A stretch of 64,000 bases of DNA, taken from positions 24,448,501-24,512,500 of the forward strand of contig CM036621.1 of assembly GCA_020746105.1 (NCBI GenBank), written 5' to 3'. The DNA comes from Trogon surrucura. Taxonomy: Eukaryota; Chordata; Aves; Trogoniformes; Trogonidae. The translations under genes were made by a program, and so were the position numbers. This document shows, one piece after another, positions 25,400 to 37,542 of this stretch (the stretch's first letter is position 1; every line of letters begins with the position of its first letter). The notes beneath the pieces were generated by a model that did no database searches, was not told the DNA's origin, and saw only the letters and a program-made list of their open reading frames with translations.

Positions 25400-25514
25400 A
25401 CATTACTTAACCTCTCGTTGCCCTACACTTGCATTTGTAAAATAGAGACTGAAATACTAAACCACACAGAACGCTGAAGCTTAATGCATGTTGGTAAATC
25501 ACTTAAAATTGACA
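25400..25514 (+). mobile_element. MIR-family SINE remnant
   Basis: TTACTTAACCTCTCGTTGCC matches the MIR segment TTACTTAACCTCTCTGTGCC. It is followed in order by a diverged GCATTTGTAAAATAGAGACT (MIR: CATCTGTAAAATGGGGAT) and, at about 25480-25510, TTAATGCATG...TAAATCACTTAAAA (MIR: TTAATACATGTAAAGCGCTTAGAA). Three collinear matches over about 110 bases make chance unlikely. MIR amplified before or during early amniote evolution, so this is a very old fossil. The tRNA-derived head is not visible. Confidence 0.72.
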
Positions 25515-27599
25515 AAGATACTACAGAAATAGCTTGTAAGTGTTATCTGAATTATGTCATTGTTTGGTCAAAAAATGGAATCAAATGTGTTCTTGCTTGT
25601 GCTGCTGAATTTATAGTTTGGCATATTGTTTTCCAGCTGTGATGATCTTACAACATGCTAAAGTTGGTAGGGGTCTGTGTTTTTATAGCATTGGTGCAGC
25701 ATTTTATTATTAATCAATGACAAAAATGTTTCTGGTCCAAGAATTACTAAGCATGTTGTCTACTTGCCGTATGGAGTTAAATTTCTCTTTCCTTGTTCCC
25801 CAAGTAAATTGCAAATTAACGCTAATAAATCACATGGCAGCCGTTGGTAAGAAGCGAAAGTATTTTAATTATTAAATAGTTCTTTTCAGCCCCCCTCCCT
25901 CCTTCCCTTCCTTGTTTATGTGGTGATTTTCTAGACTCAAAATCAGCATCTCATGCAGGCTACCTATAATATATAGTTGTTTCAAATCAGCTTTACTTAC
26001 TGAGCTTTTTCTAGTAATGGAGCACTGTCAGCAAAAAGCATATGCACCAGCAAATGATGAACGATGGACTCGTGTCAAGTGGAACCTTGAAAGGTGCTTC
26101 TGTCGTTAGATGGATTAGCCTGAACCAGGAGTTCAAAACTCCTCAAATGTAATTGTTTCAGAGAAAAGGTATCCCTGGATTGATAGGGGAGGGTAAGCAC
26201 TGGGAGTCGGAGGAAGAACTACTTCATTAGATGAAAGTGAGGGTTTACTAATCCGTAAGAAAGATAGGCTTTGTTGTCGCAAGATTGCTTGCTTGATATT
26301 TCTGTAAGTTGTCTTTTTGTTTTTTAATGTGAAATTTGTAAAGATTTAACTTTGTGTCACTGAAACATACTGGGATTTTTTTTCTTACAAAATTAACAAG
26401 CTTAATTTCAGTTATGAGGCTACTGGCCACAGTAATATCAAAATAATCTTTTATATTTTTCATATACTTTCTAAAAATGGCTCTGATTTCAGTAGTCATT
26501 GTGTTAGCTATGAAACCTCTTTAATCAGCTATAGTTGTTCTATGAGTTAAAGACTGATTAAGATAACTATTTCAATGTAAGACATTCTTGTATAAACTGC
26601 CTGTAAATTGTAATGTTATATAAATATTGTTCTAATACTGTAGTTCATTGTTAAATGTATCGTGCTCTCATGTTGTTATTGTGTAAATCTCACTGGGAAG
26701 AAAAAAATAATGGGTGAAGAAATTTACATTAGGAATTAAATTTTAAAAATATTTTCCCGATTTTGATGTATCGTTTGGGCTCTGCTTTAAATGGGTGTGC
26801 CATAAGGGTGTTCAACAAAAGAGTAACTATAAGCAAGAAGCCTTTCGCTGCTCTCAGTCTTTCCGTCGTGCCAGTTTTTCCTTCTCTTCTTCTTCTTTGC
26901 AATTGTTAGCCTTCATGTGAACTGAAAGGTACTTCAAAACACTGGAAGAAAATAGTCTGAAAGCTTCATGCACATTTGCTTCATAGTAAAGAGAAGTGAA
27001 GAAGTTGAAGACTTTTTCCACTGACAGGTGTTTGTGTGTCAGAGCAATGAATGCTTTTGAAGACAAACCCACTTGCTTTTCTTTATTGTACTCTTCTTTC
27101 TAAATACAATAGAGGGGAAAAAAAGGCAAATTCTGACAACAAAAACAAAAATTCTCCAAACTGTATAATAGAAAGCTTGATTTATTTATTTATTTTACAG
27201 AAGAATTTAAAATCATTTCAATGGCTATTCACTTTCCTTCTGTGTGGGGAAACAAGACGGCAGTTGAGGAGTGCTTGGGAAAAGTGAAGGCACCTCTGAG
27301 TTGTATTCCTCAGTATGCTACAGAAATATTGGCATCTGATGATTGGTTAATGCAAAATTGCATCACATTACAGACTGCAGATTCTTCTTCTTTTAAACAA
27401 TTTAAACTGTTAGAGCTGCATCTTACAGAGCATAGATTTTTTCCGAATCACTGCCTGTTTTTAAAAATTGGTCTTATATTAATTCCTGATGTGCAAGTAT
27501 ATTGCCATGGCACATGTCTGTCTTCCTTATTTGCTTAGTTTGTAATGTGTCTAAAGACAGTAATTGAAGATTGTTTTGCAGGTGTTAAATGTTCTGATC
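25515..27599. other. Unique non-coding DNA, no gene seen
   Basis: It holds a pyrimidine tract at 25889-25914 and a motif-rich patch near 25800-25880 (GCAAATTAACGCTAATAAAT). Open frames such as 27221-27538 (105 codons) have no recognised domain and no splice or promoter support. Confidence 0.5.
25889..25914. repeat. C/T polypyrimidine tract
   Basis: A CCCCCCTCCCTCC-type tract of about 26 bases with mirror symmetry, capable of triplex formation in principle. No gene adjoins it. Confidence 0.85.
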
Positions 27600-27700
27600 T
27601 TTGGTTGTTTTCATACGTTAAGCCATGCAATGCAATTGCATCATATGGAATTGTAGATGCATCAATAGCACAGTCAAATCGAGCATGTGGAAGAGATTAA
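27600..27700. promoter_or_regulatory. Candidate regulatory cluster of ATGCAAT/TGCATCA sites
   Basis: The perfect 12-bp palindrome ATGCAATTGCAT (27630-27641) overlaps an upstream ATGCAAT and a downstream TTGCATCAT, and is followed by the 8-bp palindrome GATGCATC (27656-27663). ATGCAAT/ATTGCAT are POU half-sites, and TTGCATCA is the C/EBP-ATF composite core. Several overlapping sites in 40 bases suggest an enhancer core, but function is inferred. Confidence 0.35.
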
Positions 27701-29524
27701 AAACAAGAGTTGAGAAAAATGTGACTTAGGTAATAAGCCTGTTCTTTCAAACATAAGAAAATCCCTCCTATTTAATATGAAAACACAAAATGTAAAAAAA
27801 TAAATTAATTCCTAATTTGGGTAATTAAGGCCATTTTTTTCTTTACATTAACAGAGGAAGCAGTTTGAATGGTGGTAAAAATGGTACTAAAAAGAAGTCT
27901 AAACCTGTGTATACAAATGCTTGACAGAAGTGCTGGGATATTCATCCATGCAGGAAATGGAAACAGATGCTATATAAATTGTGCTGCAGACTAAAACTGA
28001 CCTAGTAGCATAAAACAACCTTCTCCAGGAATACTGAACAAACCACAATGGGCAGAAAAAGCAGATGTCTAACTATAGAACAGTAGGTTACTATGAGTGT
28101 GAAGTGTGCAGAAAGCAGGTTTAATCCTCCTAGTTCTCCTCATCTACCTCAAAGCAATTTCAATATATATGATCCAGTTTTCACTATTTAGCTTTTGTCA
28201 ATAACTTTGAAAAATGTTGTCACATTGTCTGATTGGCAAGTGGAGTATTCTTTCAGAATTTGGAAATCTTCACTTTTCGATGCAGTTTTTCTAGAAGTTT
28301 ATTTTATAATACCCTTCCTTCAAAAGCTGGTAAAAGTTGTCTAAAGATCAGGCATTTTTAAATATTTATCTTTATTTTTGTTCATTTAGTGTGCAAGAAT
28401 TTGCTAATATCACATCTGAAATGCATTGCCAAGTAACGTGAACATCTGCCTTATTAATGCTGACTCCGAAAATAATTTGACTTCTGAAGGTCTCAACATA
28501 AAATACTGCACCTGTGAAGTCCTGCAGGTGCAGGAGAGTGAGGAGTGTGCTCCTGGGTTCTCTGAGCCAGCCTGCACACCTGCCGTGGGGCCCCAGTTCA
28601 GGTTAGAGGCCAAGGTGTGTGCTGCAAATGGTATGAGAGTGGCAGCTGAGGAGCATTAGGGAAAGGTCAGGTGAATACTCTTTAGAGAACGTGCAATCCC
28701 CCAAAGAGCCTGAGAGAACAAGTTAGGTGTTAGGGCACCCGGATGTTGGATGTGTTGCCTGGCGAGCACAGACCGGTTCCATAGAACCTCTTGTCATAAG
28801 GAAGGTGAGTTTTGCGTCTTGGCTGATGCTGCTCTGTTGTTTCTGGCCCTTGTGCTTCTGTGTTCACCCCAAAAGCTTGAGCCAAATCTCTTGTAGAAAT
28901 AATGTGATGGTAGGAAGGTGCAAACAGGATTGCCATCTGTGTTCCATTGCACAATTGTCTAGAATTTTAAGTTTTAAAAAGAAAGTATGTGATATCGAGG
29001 TAATAGGTAAGTGTAAATTTTGATCAGGCTTCAGTACCGGTGAGGTTACTTCACAATTTTAACCACCACCTATGGAGCAGTGATAGACCCGTAAGGCCGG
29101 GAGCACTGCTTGGAGGCTGAGTTAGCCCAACAGCAGAAGTTCTTGTGGTGTAAAAGAGAAAGATCTGAGGGGGTGAAGTACTAAAGAAGTCTTAAAGGAG
29201 TAATGAAAACCCTTGCAGTGAGATGGGAGATTACCCTGGACTGTCTTTTTAGTGCTCTCTTTAAAAAAGAAATTTTTTTTTTTTTAAAAAAAGTGACCTG
29301 AACTTATGCTGCCTTCGTCTCATGTGAAATTGTACTTCGCACTATTTCAAAACTCTTCAAAGCGGACTGTTTTCCACCCTCCCCCATAGCTTCCTCTTGA
29401 TGTTAAAGCTATAAACCGGTGATATGCCTGAGTAGAGCTAGTCACAGATGCTCTGCCAGCATGTGACTGGTGTGCCTGAGCTTTATCATTCCTGCTAACT
29501 GACCCTTTTACTAAAAGTTTAATA
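27701..29524. other. Non-coding DNA with a GC-richer patch
   Basis: 28500-28800 is richer in GC than its surroundings and holds the E-box hairpin at 28506-28533, but no coding exon is recognised. Nearby frames (28426-28659 plus, 28727-29023 plus) lack domains. A T13/A7 homopolymer pair lies near 29273-29292. Confidence 0.5.
28506..28533. repeat. Perfect 9-bp inverted repeat containing paired E-boxes
   Basis: CTGCACCTG and CAGGTGCAG flank a 10-nt loop. Each arm carries CACCTG/CAGGTG, the site of ZEB/SNAI repressors and some bHLH activators, in the inverted arrangement that ZEB factors can use. Function is inferred. Confidence 0.7.
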
Positions 29525-29557
29525 GGGGATAAATTCACATGTGAATTCATAATCCCC
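29525..29557. repeat. Nested imperfect palindrome of about 33 bp
   Basis: A perfect 16-bp palindrome AATTCACATGTGAATT (29532-29547) is enclosed by a second matching pair, GGGGAT (29525-29530) and ATCCCC (29552-29557), with a small asymmetric spacer. The centre CACATGTG is an E-box; TCACATGTGA also resembles MiT/TFE-type sites. A protein-dimer site or cruciform is possible. Confidence 0.75.
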
Positions 29558-32500
29558 TCAGTTGTGCCAGGAGGATTCCTTAACAAGCAGGCAACAAAGA
29601 GAATCTTATACAGCTAGACTTTTTTTATTCCTCCTCCTCTTCATTCTCTTTCCAAATTTATTGGGTAGACTACTTCAAGGATGTGTCTTTAACTGTCATA
29701 CCAGTATTTATTTGTGCAGAACCTAAACAAACAAAGGCAGTGTATTCATTGTGGCTTTCAGAGCAGCTCTGCGCATTGAATACATCTTTGAGCTTTTAAG
29801 TATGATGGGTGGAAATATTTTATCTTCCAAATACTTATTATTTGGTATTTCTATTTATCCACTATAACTTAAAAATTATGCTTTCATAGCGTGTGTCTCT
29901 TAAAACGTAAATGAAAAGTTTATTGTGCGATATTAGTTCATGGGAGCTTTTTTTTTGGTTATTTCACAATTTTGTATATTGTTTGCCACTTATCTAGTGA
30001 AGCCTATAAATGTAGATACTGCAAATATTTTTAGTAGAAAATGCTTTTAATCAACTTGGTTACTGTTATTTTGAGTTTGAAAGAAGAAAATTGTTTCTCT
30101 CATAATGTTCTGTTGAAATGCCTTTAAAATGATGATATCATCGCTTCAATACATTTAAAAGCTTTAGGGTTGCAACATTTATTGAGTAATATTCATTGCA
30201 AGAATATTATGGATGTCTGGAGGCTTTCTACTTTTATAAGAAGGACACTGCTTTTTGTGGCCTCTGTGAAATAAAGCTTTTTTTTTTTTTTTATTCTGTA
30301 TTACATTTCTGGCATGGAAAATGAGGAAACATGCATCGTCTCTTTACAGTACTTTGTTTTCTGAACCAAAACCAGCTGGGGTGTGCTAGCCTGAATGAAA
30401 TGTCCTCAGAAGCTCTTGTTCCAGAGCCCCAGCTTTCCATAGCTTCATTGTATATGCAGCCAGGGTGTTGCAAAGAGGTGCTGCTTTTAAGGAATATTTT
30501 TCCTCCTGTCAGACCTGTCACATTCTAGAAGTCTCTGTAACTTTAGAACTCATCATTTCCTCAGTGGAACCAGTAAAAGGTGGTTTTGTTTTGTTAAACT
30601 TTAATGGAAGTAGAATGCAGCTGTCTGGCAGGAAGAAATTCAATGTGAGTGTATTATCCTAAGGGGGAGGGTACCTGTGGGCGGAGGAGGAGGTGTGTTT
30701 GGTCTGAGAGCCGGGTTGTGAGATCAAGGAAGTCAGCTGCATGCGGTCTCAGAAGTTAGTAGTGAGATGCTGCTGATGGTGTCTGGTTCTGACTCTGGTT
30801 TGGGGTTTTCCTTTATTTTTATTTTTTTTTAAAGAAAAACTAATTTGAGACACTGTGCACCGAAGTATTTTAACTTCTGAAATGCAGTGGATATGTTCTC
30901 TCTCAAAAAATTCAGCAACTACTCTTAATTCTGTTGTTGCTGTTCTTCCCTCCTCACCCTAAGCTAAACAGTTTTAGGGACTGAGAATAAAGAGAAGTTG
31001 TCCTCTTAGTAGTTCTTTGGACTTGCAACATCCTTAATTTGGAAGGAGCTTTTGTGGTGATGAGGTCTGAAAACAAGCTTAAATTAATCAAATTTGGGCA
31101 ACTAATACCTGAACACTTTGAGAGCTGCCATTAATGTCTTTGAGTACCTGTCTGGTTGCAGTGTACGTTATCCAGCCCCATAAATTTTGAGATTCAGACA
31201 GGTTATAGCAGCAGCCAGCTACTGGTTAAAGATGGCAAAGACTGAATTGAAAGTTATAACAAAACTGGTTTTTTGGTTTTTTTTTATTTCTTACGCTCTG
31301 TGACTAAGTGTTCATTATCATTTAGTTTATAGGACCAAGTGAGATACTCCTCTTAATTTAGGAGTTAATTGAGGTTTTAGAAAATAGAGACAGCCCTTGG
31401 AACACTTCTGAATTTGATTCTAAACTCTGCTCCATTCTTCTTGTTGTTTAGGAAAAGTCAACACCAGATAAGAGAGCTGTATACTGTAAGATACTGCATT
31501 TTAGTTGACTGAGGAATTGTTGCCTCAGGAAAGCAGCCTTAGCAAACTTTGAGTTTGGACCTCTTTGCAGATTGGAATTAGGCAGAAAACATGCCTCCGT
31601 TGTCCTGGCAGTCAGTGAAGAAATGTATAGATGCTTGTGTTGCTGAATCTTCATTTTGATCCTATACACTCATTGATCTCAAAATACTTACTCAATTTTA
31701 TGGTTGGTACAGAGGTATTTAAATGTTGTGTTTTGGTGGCATTTTTCTTTACTAGTGTGAATAGAAAGCCTGGTAAGTATACATTATTGTAAATGTATGA
31801 TTTAAATTCTAAGATTTTAAATGATATATGGGCTTTCAGTGTAAAAGTAATAAAGGCCGTTTCGGTGACCGTTTATGAAAATGATTGTTACAACAGCCAT
31901 TTATACAGGCTTCTTAAGTGATAAGCATTTCTACTTCTGTGTAAGACTTCAATGAAGAACGTACAGCAGTATCTTAAACTGCTCGAAAGAGATTATTAGA
32001 ATCTCTCAGAAATTAATACCACTGTATTTTTCATAGGGTCTCTAAAATTCACAGTGATTTGCATTGATGGTTCAGAGAATTATCAGTCCTACAAATACCA
32101 TTGAAATTGTAGACTTATGAGAAAGTTAATAATTAATTAATTTCCTAAATCAATGAGGAATATTCTTCCAAGAATATGTGGTGTTTGAAGAAATCGTGTC
32201 TTTTCACACTCTGAAGTAGGATACTGTTACTGGTTGGGTGTTTAAAGTGTTCTTGGGGTTGTTTGCCTACTCAGACAAGAATGGGTCTGTCAAATTCTTA
32301 GAGCAGTGTCCTAACACCAGGTGGAGAGGACTGTTTTGCATCCAGATTTTGCTGCGTGAACATGCCTGTAATGTCACCTGCAGTCTTCCCTTCCTGCTGA
32401 GCCCCTTTGTCATGATGTAAGGTTGGAACAGTTCTTATGGGCTTGGTTTTTTTGTTCTAAAACCTGTCCCAACCCACGTCCCTGGGAATGGTTGGAGGAG

Positions 32501-34273
32501 ACAGTCCAGTGTCCTGCTGCTCCCTGAATGCTCAGGCAGTGCTGTAATGATGTATAAGCAGTTGGATGAGAATAATGGATTATGTGAAAGGGCATCGCAT
32601 AGAAGGAAAGGCTTGGGATACTCCAGGACTAGGAACTGTGGGGTCTGCTTTGAACCTCTGAACACAGTTTGTAGGGTGTAGGTGGTAAACTTGAAACAAC
32701 CCCCATGTTGTTTGGGCAGGCTGTCCTGCTGCCTTCCTGTGGTCTCCTGGAACTGCTGCTCTTCATTTTCCGTTGGATATATCAGACATAACTGAGACTG
32801 CATCTATGCTAGCATTTTCATCTGGAGCAGCAGTGAGATTTTAAAAGCCAATCCTCCAGAAGTTCTTCCTTACCGATCATTGATTTGTTCCACAAAGTGA
32901 TTTAGGCATGCGTAGGCTAGACCCTTTTTGGAGAAAACCAGACTCAACTGAAAGGTGTATTCTAGGTTAGCATGGAATGAGCTTTAACCTTTAGTGAACG
33001 CATAATGATTGAGGCCTTTGGACATCAACCCATATGGATTGTGGCCTTGTTACACTCACCATGCTTTTTGGGGAGAGGATTTAGTGGGAGATGCGTGATG
33101 GAAGAAGTGTCTTGACAGATTATCAGCAATGTGAGGATAATGATAGCTTTCTCTTTCTGACAGGCGAGTTGTATTTAGACCAGAATTGCTTTGTTATTGT
33201 GCTGGGCAGCGCATTCCATCTTGTTGTTCAATAATTACTACAAGTATGCATGCATATGCGTGTAAGGTTTTTGTTTGTGGTGCACGCTTTGTAACAATAA
33301 TTAACATCACAGAAAAACATGCAAGGAAATTAGTGATACGTACTGTGCTAGATGAAAGGACAGCGTCTTGTATGGACCTTTTTCCAACTTCTTGTTCCTT
33401 AGGGCAAGTAAGTCATTAATAGTAAACTAAGTCCTGTTCTCAATTTTAGTAGTGCCTCCTATGGCAGAGATTATTGAGGCTTTTTGAACTAGCAGTTACT
33501 TCATCCATACTCATCTCATCCACCTCTCAAAAGCAACAAACCAATTTAAAATTCTAATCAACCAGCTAGAAAACAAACCAAATTAACTTCATCTTCTAAA
33601 ACTTTCTCCTTCAGTGATGAAATTGATTGCAATTTTTACAAAGCTACAAGAGCATTCTTACAAAATGTGAATATCTTTGTCCTTGTCATCTGTGTGTTCC
33701 AGGTTGTGTTAAAACCCCTCTTTTGCACTGTCAAAAGCTTTTTATAGGCCTCATGTTTCTGTGGGCATATGGCACGTTGCCAAAGGCTCCCTACATTGCC
33801 AGTAAAATAATGCTTTGCAGAACTTCTGTGGAAATCTCACTTCCACTCTTTCATTCCAACTAGTTTTTCTTTATTTGACACCCTTTTTATGATTTCACTG
33901 TAGCTGTTCACCCTATCTATTCAATACAATAATAATATAATCTAATACTCTAATCCTGATAAATGGGTGATAGTAGTCATGGTACACCTTTCATTTATCA
34001 AGATACAAAGCTTTCTGCAGAATTCTGTTTTTTTTGTTATTAATACTGAATTTAATTTGATAGCTCATGAATTTTTAACCTAAATTAAATAGGTATAATT
34101 TTTTTCTTCTTGCTTCCATATACACTTTTTGCCCTAGCAATATATTAGAGGTAGCTTTGTAGTTTAAAGGGTTTTACTTATTTACCATGTTGTCAATACT
34201 TGTCTAAAAGCACTGCCCAAATCATGCTACAGTATTCTACACTAATGTGATTGGGTTTGATAGTTAAGCTAAA
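29558..34273. other. Unique non-coding DNA, no gene seen
   Basis: T15 at 30278-30292 and a GC-richer G-rich patch at 30661-30760 stand out. The minus frame at 32435-32803 (122 codons) and others lack domains. The 12-bp alternating palindrome TATGCATGCATA is at 33245-33256. No transposon recognised. Confidence 0.5.
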
Positions 34274-34296
34274 TATTTATTTATTTATTTATTTTT
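34274..34296. repeat. (TTTA)n microsatellite
   Basis: Five tandem TTTA units with a short T tail. Confidence 0.9.
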
Positions 34297-36899
34297 ACCC
34301 TTCTGGTTCCAGGTCTGTAAGTGAATTTACAAGGGCCATGAATGGACCATGAAGTGACTGGTATAGAGTTAAACCATGCAAAGATTGTGTATTTTATAAA
34401 CTACTTTTAGCTGGTACAAATTGTTCTCTTGTGAAAGCCGGTTACACTTTGCTAGCTAATGGTTTGTCTCCCAACATAGCTACTGGTGTGCTAGTCTTCA
34501 GGAAAAATGCAAGCAAATGCAAGCTATGAAGATAGCTTTATTGGCTGAGCTGCGTGGAAACAGAGCAGAAATTTTCTTGCTCCTTTTAGAGATGCTGCTT
34601 GTTTACTATGACTGGTAATAATACTGCCAGCTATTTGTCTTGAATTTCTATTCTTTATCAAATTTTGCTGTGCCTGTGATGGTGAAACAAGTAGGAAGAG
34701 TTTATGCTGAGAAGATACATTCACTGTGCTGTGGCAAGTGGCTAGCTTGTTTTGTTTCTATGTTATAACTTTTCTAATACCATTGCGGTCATCTGTAATT
34801 GTTTGAGTGTCTGGTATGCATTATTTCTGGCCATTTTAATGAAATATTACAGTTATTAACTATGACTACTGGTTTATAGTGGCTATAATCCTTGAATGTT
34901 GTCTGTTATTGTAGTTTAGGACCACTTTGTTAGAGCATTAGCCACCTTCTGGTTTGCATCAAGGTGGCTGTCTAATGGGTCATTAACTGCTAGTGAGGTC
35001 TGGGTCCTTGGGCACTTGCTGGGTACAGCAGTTGTGGTATGAGAAGTAGAGCTCATAGAGCAAGGAGTCTGAATATAGTGAACCTTGTAGCAGCGTAAAA
35101 TGAAATTATTCTGTCCTCTCAATATCTTGGTTTTTTGCTATAGCACTTGGTTGCCACAAATGCAGCGGCGTGCGTTTCAGATGCTCTGAATGGGCGGGTG
35201 TTGATGAAGTAGAGACTTCTCAAGCAAATGTGACTGTTCTCTGTTTAGAATGCTGGTTTTTTTGCTACTGATTTTTTTGTAGGGATTCATCTGCTGCTGA
35301 AGAAGGTTGTTCTTACTCTTTTTACTAACTTTGAAGACAACACAGTAACAGTTACAGGTGGGGCACATGTGTCTTCTTCCTGCACTTTTTTCTTTTGAGT
35401 CCACTCTCCCCAACTCTCCTCCAAATAAATGCATAGAGCTAGCACAATACAAAGAACAGCTGATGAAACAAACTTCTGGGGAGGGAGAGTCATTTTTGTG
35501 TATTTTCTGGTAACCTGCACTTTTCTGAGGCTCCTTTCTTGTCTTCCCAACCTTCTAATAGTATGGTCAGCATCTGAACTTCCCTTTGTTGGAGACACTT
35601 CTATAGTCAGATTAGTTCCAAGCCTTACTCCTCAGCCTCAGTGTAATAGTTGGAGGCAACAAGGAGAATCCTTGTTTCTAATTTAGAATATAAGTTTTTG
35701 GTTAATTAAGATTTGAACTCGAGTCACTCAGAGGTTGGTAAGAAGTGGTGTCAGATGTCTCAGAAGTGTTCATTTGGGTCTTTGGAGATGGCTAAATATT
35801 TGGTCGTTTGTCTTCAGTCTTGCTTATAAGGTTGTATGTGTTTTTCTGTGTTTTTGCCAGATGACAGTTCTAGATGTCTTCACTTGTATTTTAAAATTCA
35901 GCTAAGAGACTTCTGTGGCTCTGACCTTGCTGAAATTCTTGTGTCAGCTGATATATAGTAAATGTCACAGTTAAGGATAAAACAGCATTTTTTTTTTACT
36001 ACAAATTGCTGCCACGGTTTATCAAGTATGAAGTCAGCACTTTTCCTTAAGTTAGGATTTCGTTTAGCTGCCTTTTAATTTCAAAATGACAACATGTACT
36101 GAAAAACACTGCTTCAGTCCCTCAAAATATGAGTAAAGCATGGACTGTGAAATAATAATTACAGACTGGAATCTTACTTGCAATGGGATCAAAATATTAA
36201 AGCTTTAATGCTCATGCAACAAAGATCTATTGGTGTTTGGCAGATACTGAACCTCCCAACACCTTTCTCGGAGGTAGAAATACTCCTTCAAGCAATGCAT
36301 ATGATGAGATATAAATCAGTATAGCGGGCTGTAGTTGCAATTGGATTATCTGTTTAAAATTGAGCTGGGTATGTGCCTGTTGGCTTTGACTGACAAAAGA
36401 AAGCATATGAACAGTTGATTATCAACAAACAATGTGGCTCAATTATTTGACTGGTTCTCTTGGTTGGACATGTCCTTAGCTTATTTGTAATTTAAAATTG
36501 ACAGATTTATTTAGAATAAATTAGGAGGATAATGACAATGTCAGTACATTCTGGGGGGCAGGAAAGACAAAAAGAAGGAAACGGGAACTAAAATAATACT
36601 TAGAATTGTCAGATTTTTCAGAGGTGGGGGGTTGGGGAAAAGGGAAGTTGCATTTAATTAACTGTAACCGCCTGCCCACGTGTTCCTGAAGTGTAAGTAC
36701 AGTCCCAAACAAATGACAGAGTTTTCAGCTGTACCCTGTTGATGCACCATTTTAATTGTCTCAGGATCTAGTTGTTAGACTGACACACACAGAGCTATGC
36801 TTTAAAAATGCAGGATTTGTATCTCTTTTATTATCTGGTACTACTGAATTATGAATGTATTCTGCCACTGTTGGATTTTTCCTAATCTGAGAAATTATT
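34297..36899. other. Unique non-coding DNA, no gene seen
   Basis: Only short overlapping open frames (largest 103 codons, 35287-35598 minus) with no protein character. No transposon, RNA gene or notable repeat seen. Confidence 0.55.
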
Positions 36900-37420
36900 T
36901 AGTGTAAAAGATGTTAATGTGTGTGTTTGGTAATTACAAAACTGATAAAGCAAGCATTGCTGCTTGACTTCAAGGAGTTCATCTGGCCCTTTTGACACAA
37001 GCTCTTGGCTCTAAGAAGCAGCAAATTAAGCTGTTGTTGTTTTGCTTTTTATTTTTTTCACCCCCACTCTCCATTAGCAATCATTCTGTTGCACACAGTA
37101 GGTGATAAATCAACCGCGGGAGCTTTAGAGTTGCCATAACATGACATTACCTATCAGCTCGTCAAGTCTGTGTTGACTCTGCGCCTTTTAGGCTGTATAT
37201 TTCTTCAAAGTCTAGCGCCAGTTACTTAGTCAGCTCTAACTAATTTCGGAGTGCAAGGGAAACTTTACTGGAGTGCTGTTCAGGATCTGCTTTTTAATCC
37301 TGGTCTGTTTAATGTTTGCCTCCTGACATTCTAGGCCAGACATCATTTTAATGGTATGTGTGGTGATAAAGCCAATAAACTGTCAAGATGATTGATAATC
37401 TAAGCATTATAGCAATATGA
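36900..37420. promoter_or_regulatory. Candidate conserved non-coding regulatory block
   Basis: Repeat-free and motif-packed: GTAATTACAAAA, GCAAATTAAGC, CATTAGCAATCATT, GTGATAAATCA, a TGACATTACCT element, GTGTTGACTCTGCGCC, GTGGTGATAAAGC and GATGATTGATAATC (PBX/HOX-like, 37388-37401). Rare CpG-containing words (CAACCGCGGGAG near 37113, TAGCGCC near 37215) persist in otherwise CpG-poor DNA, as often seen in elements under constraint. No frame is open through the block. Conservation is inferred, not measured. Confidence 0.45.
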
Positions 37421-37522
37421 CTTTCCTGTTCTCCTCTGTGCTTTAGATGATGGTTTCCAAATTGAATTCTTACAGTGTGCTGCATGTTTGTTGGAGAGCC
37501 TCTGAACAAACGGTTGGAAGGA

Positions 37523-37542
37523 GCCTTAGCCCTCGCTAAGGC
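37523..37542. repeat. Perfect 8-bp inverted repeat, 4-nt loop
   Basis: GCCTTAGC-CCTC-GCTAAGGC, read directly. A tight GC-containing hairpin about 100 bases past the candidate regulatory block. No RNA gene boundary elements accompany it. Confidence 0.8.

Noticed and set aside
32435..32803. 122-codon minus-strand open frame
   Set aside because: No domain, no flanking splice sites that make an exon.
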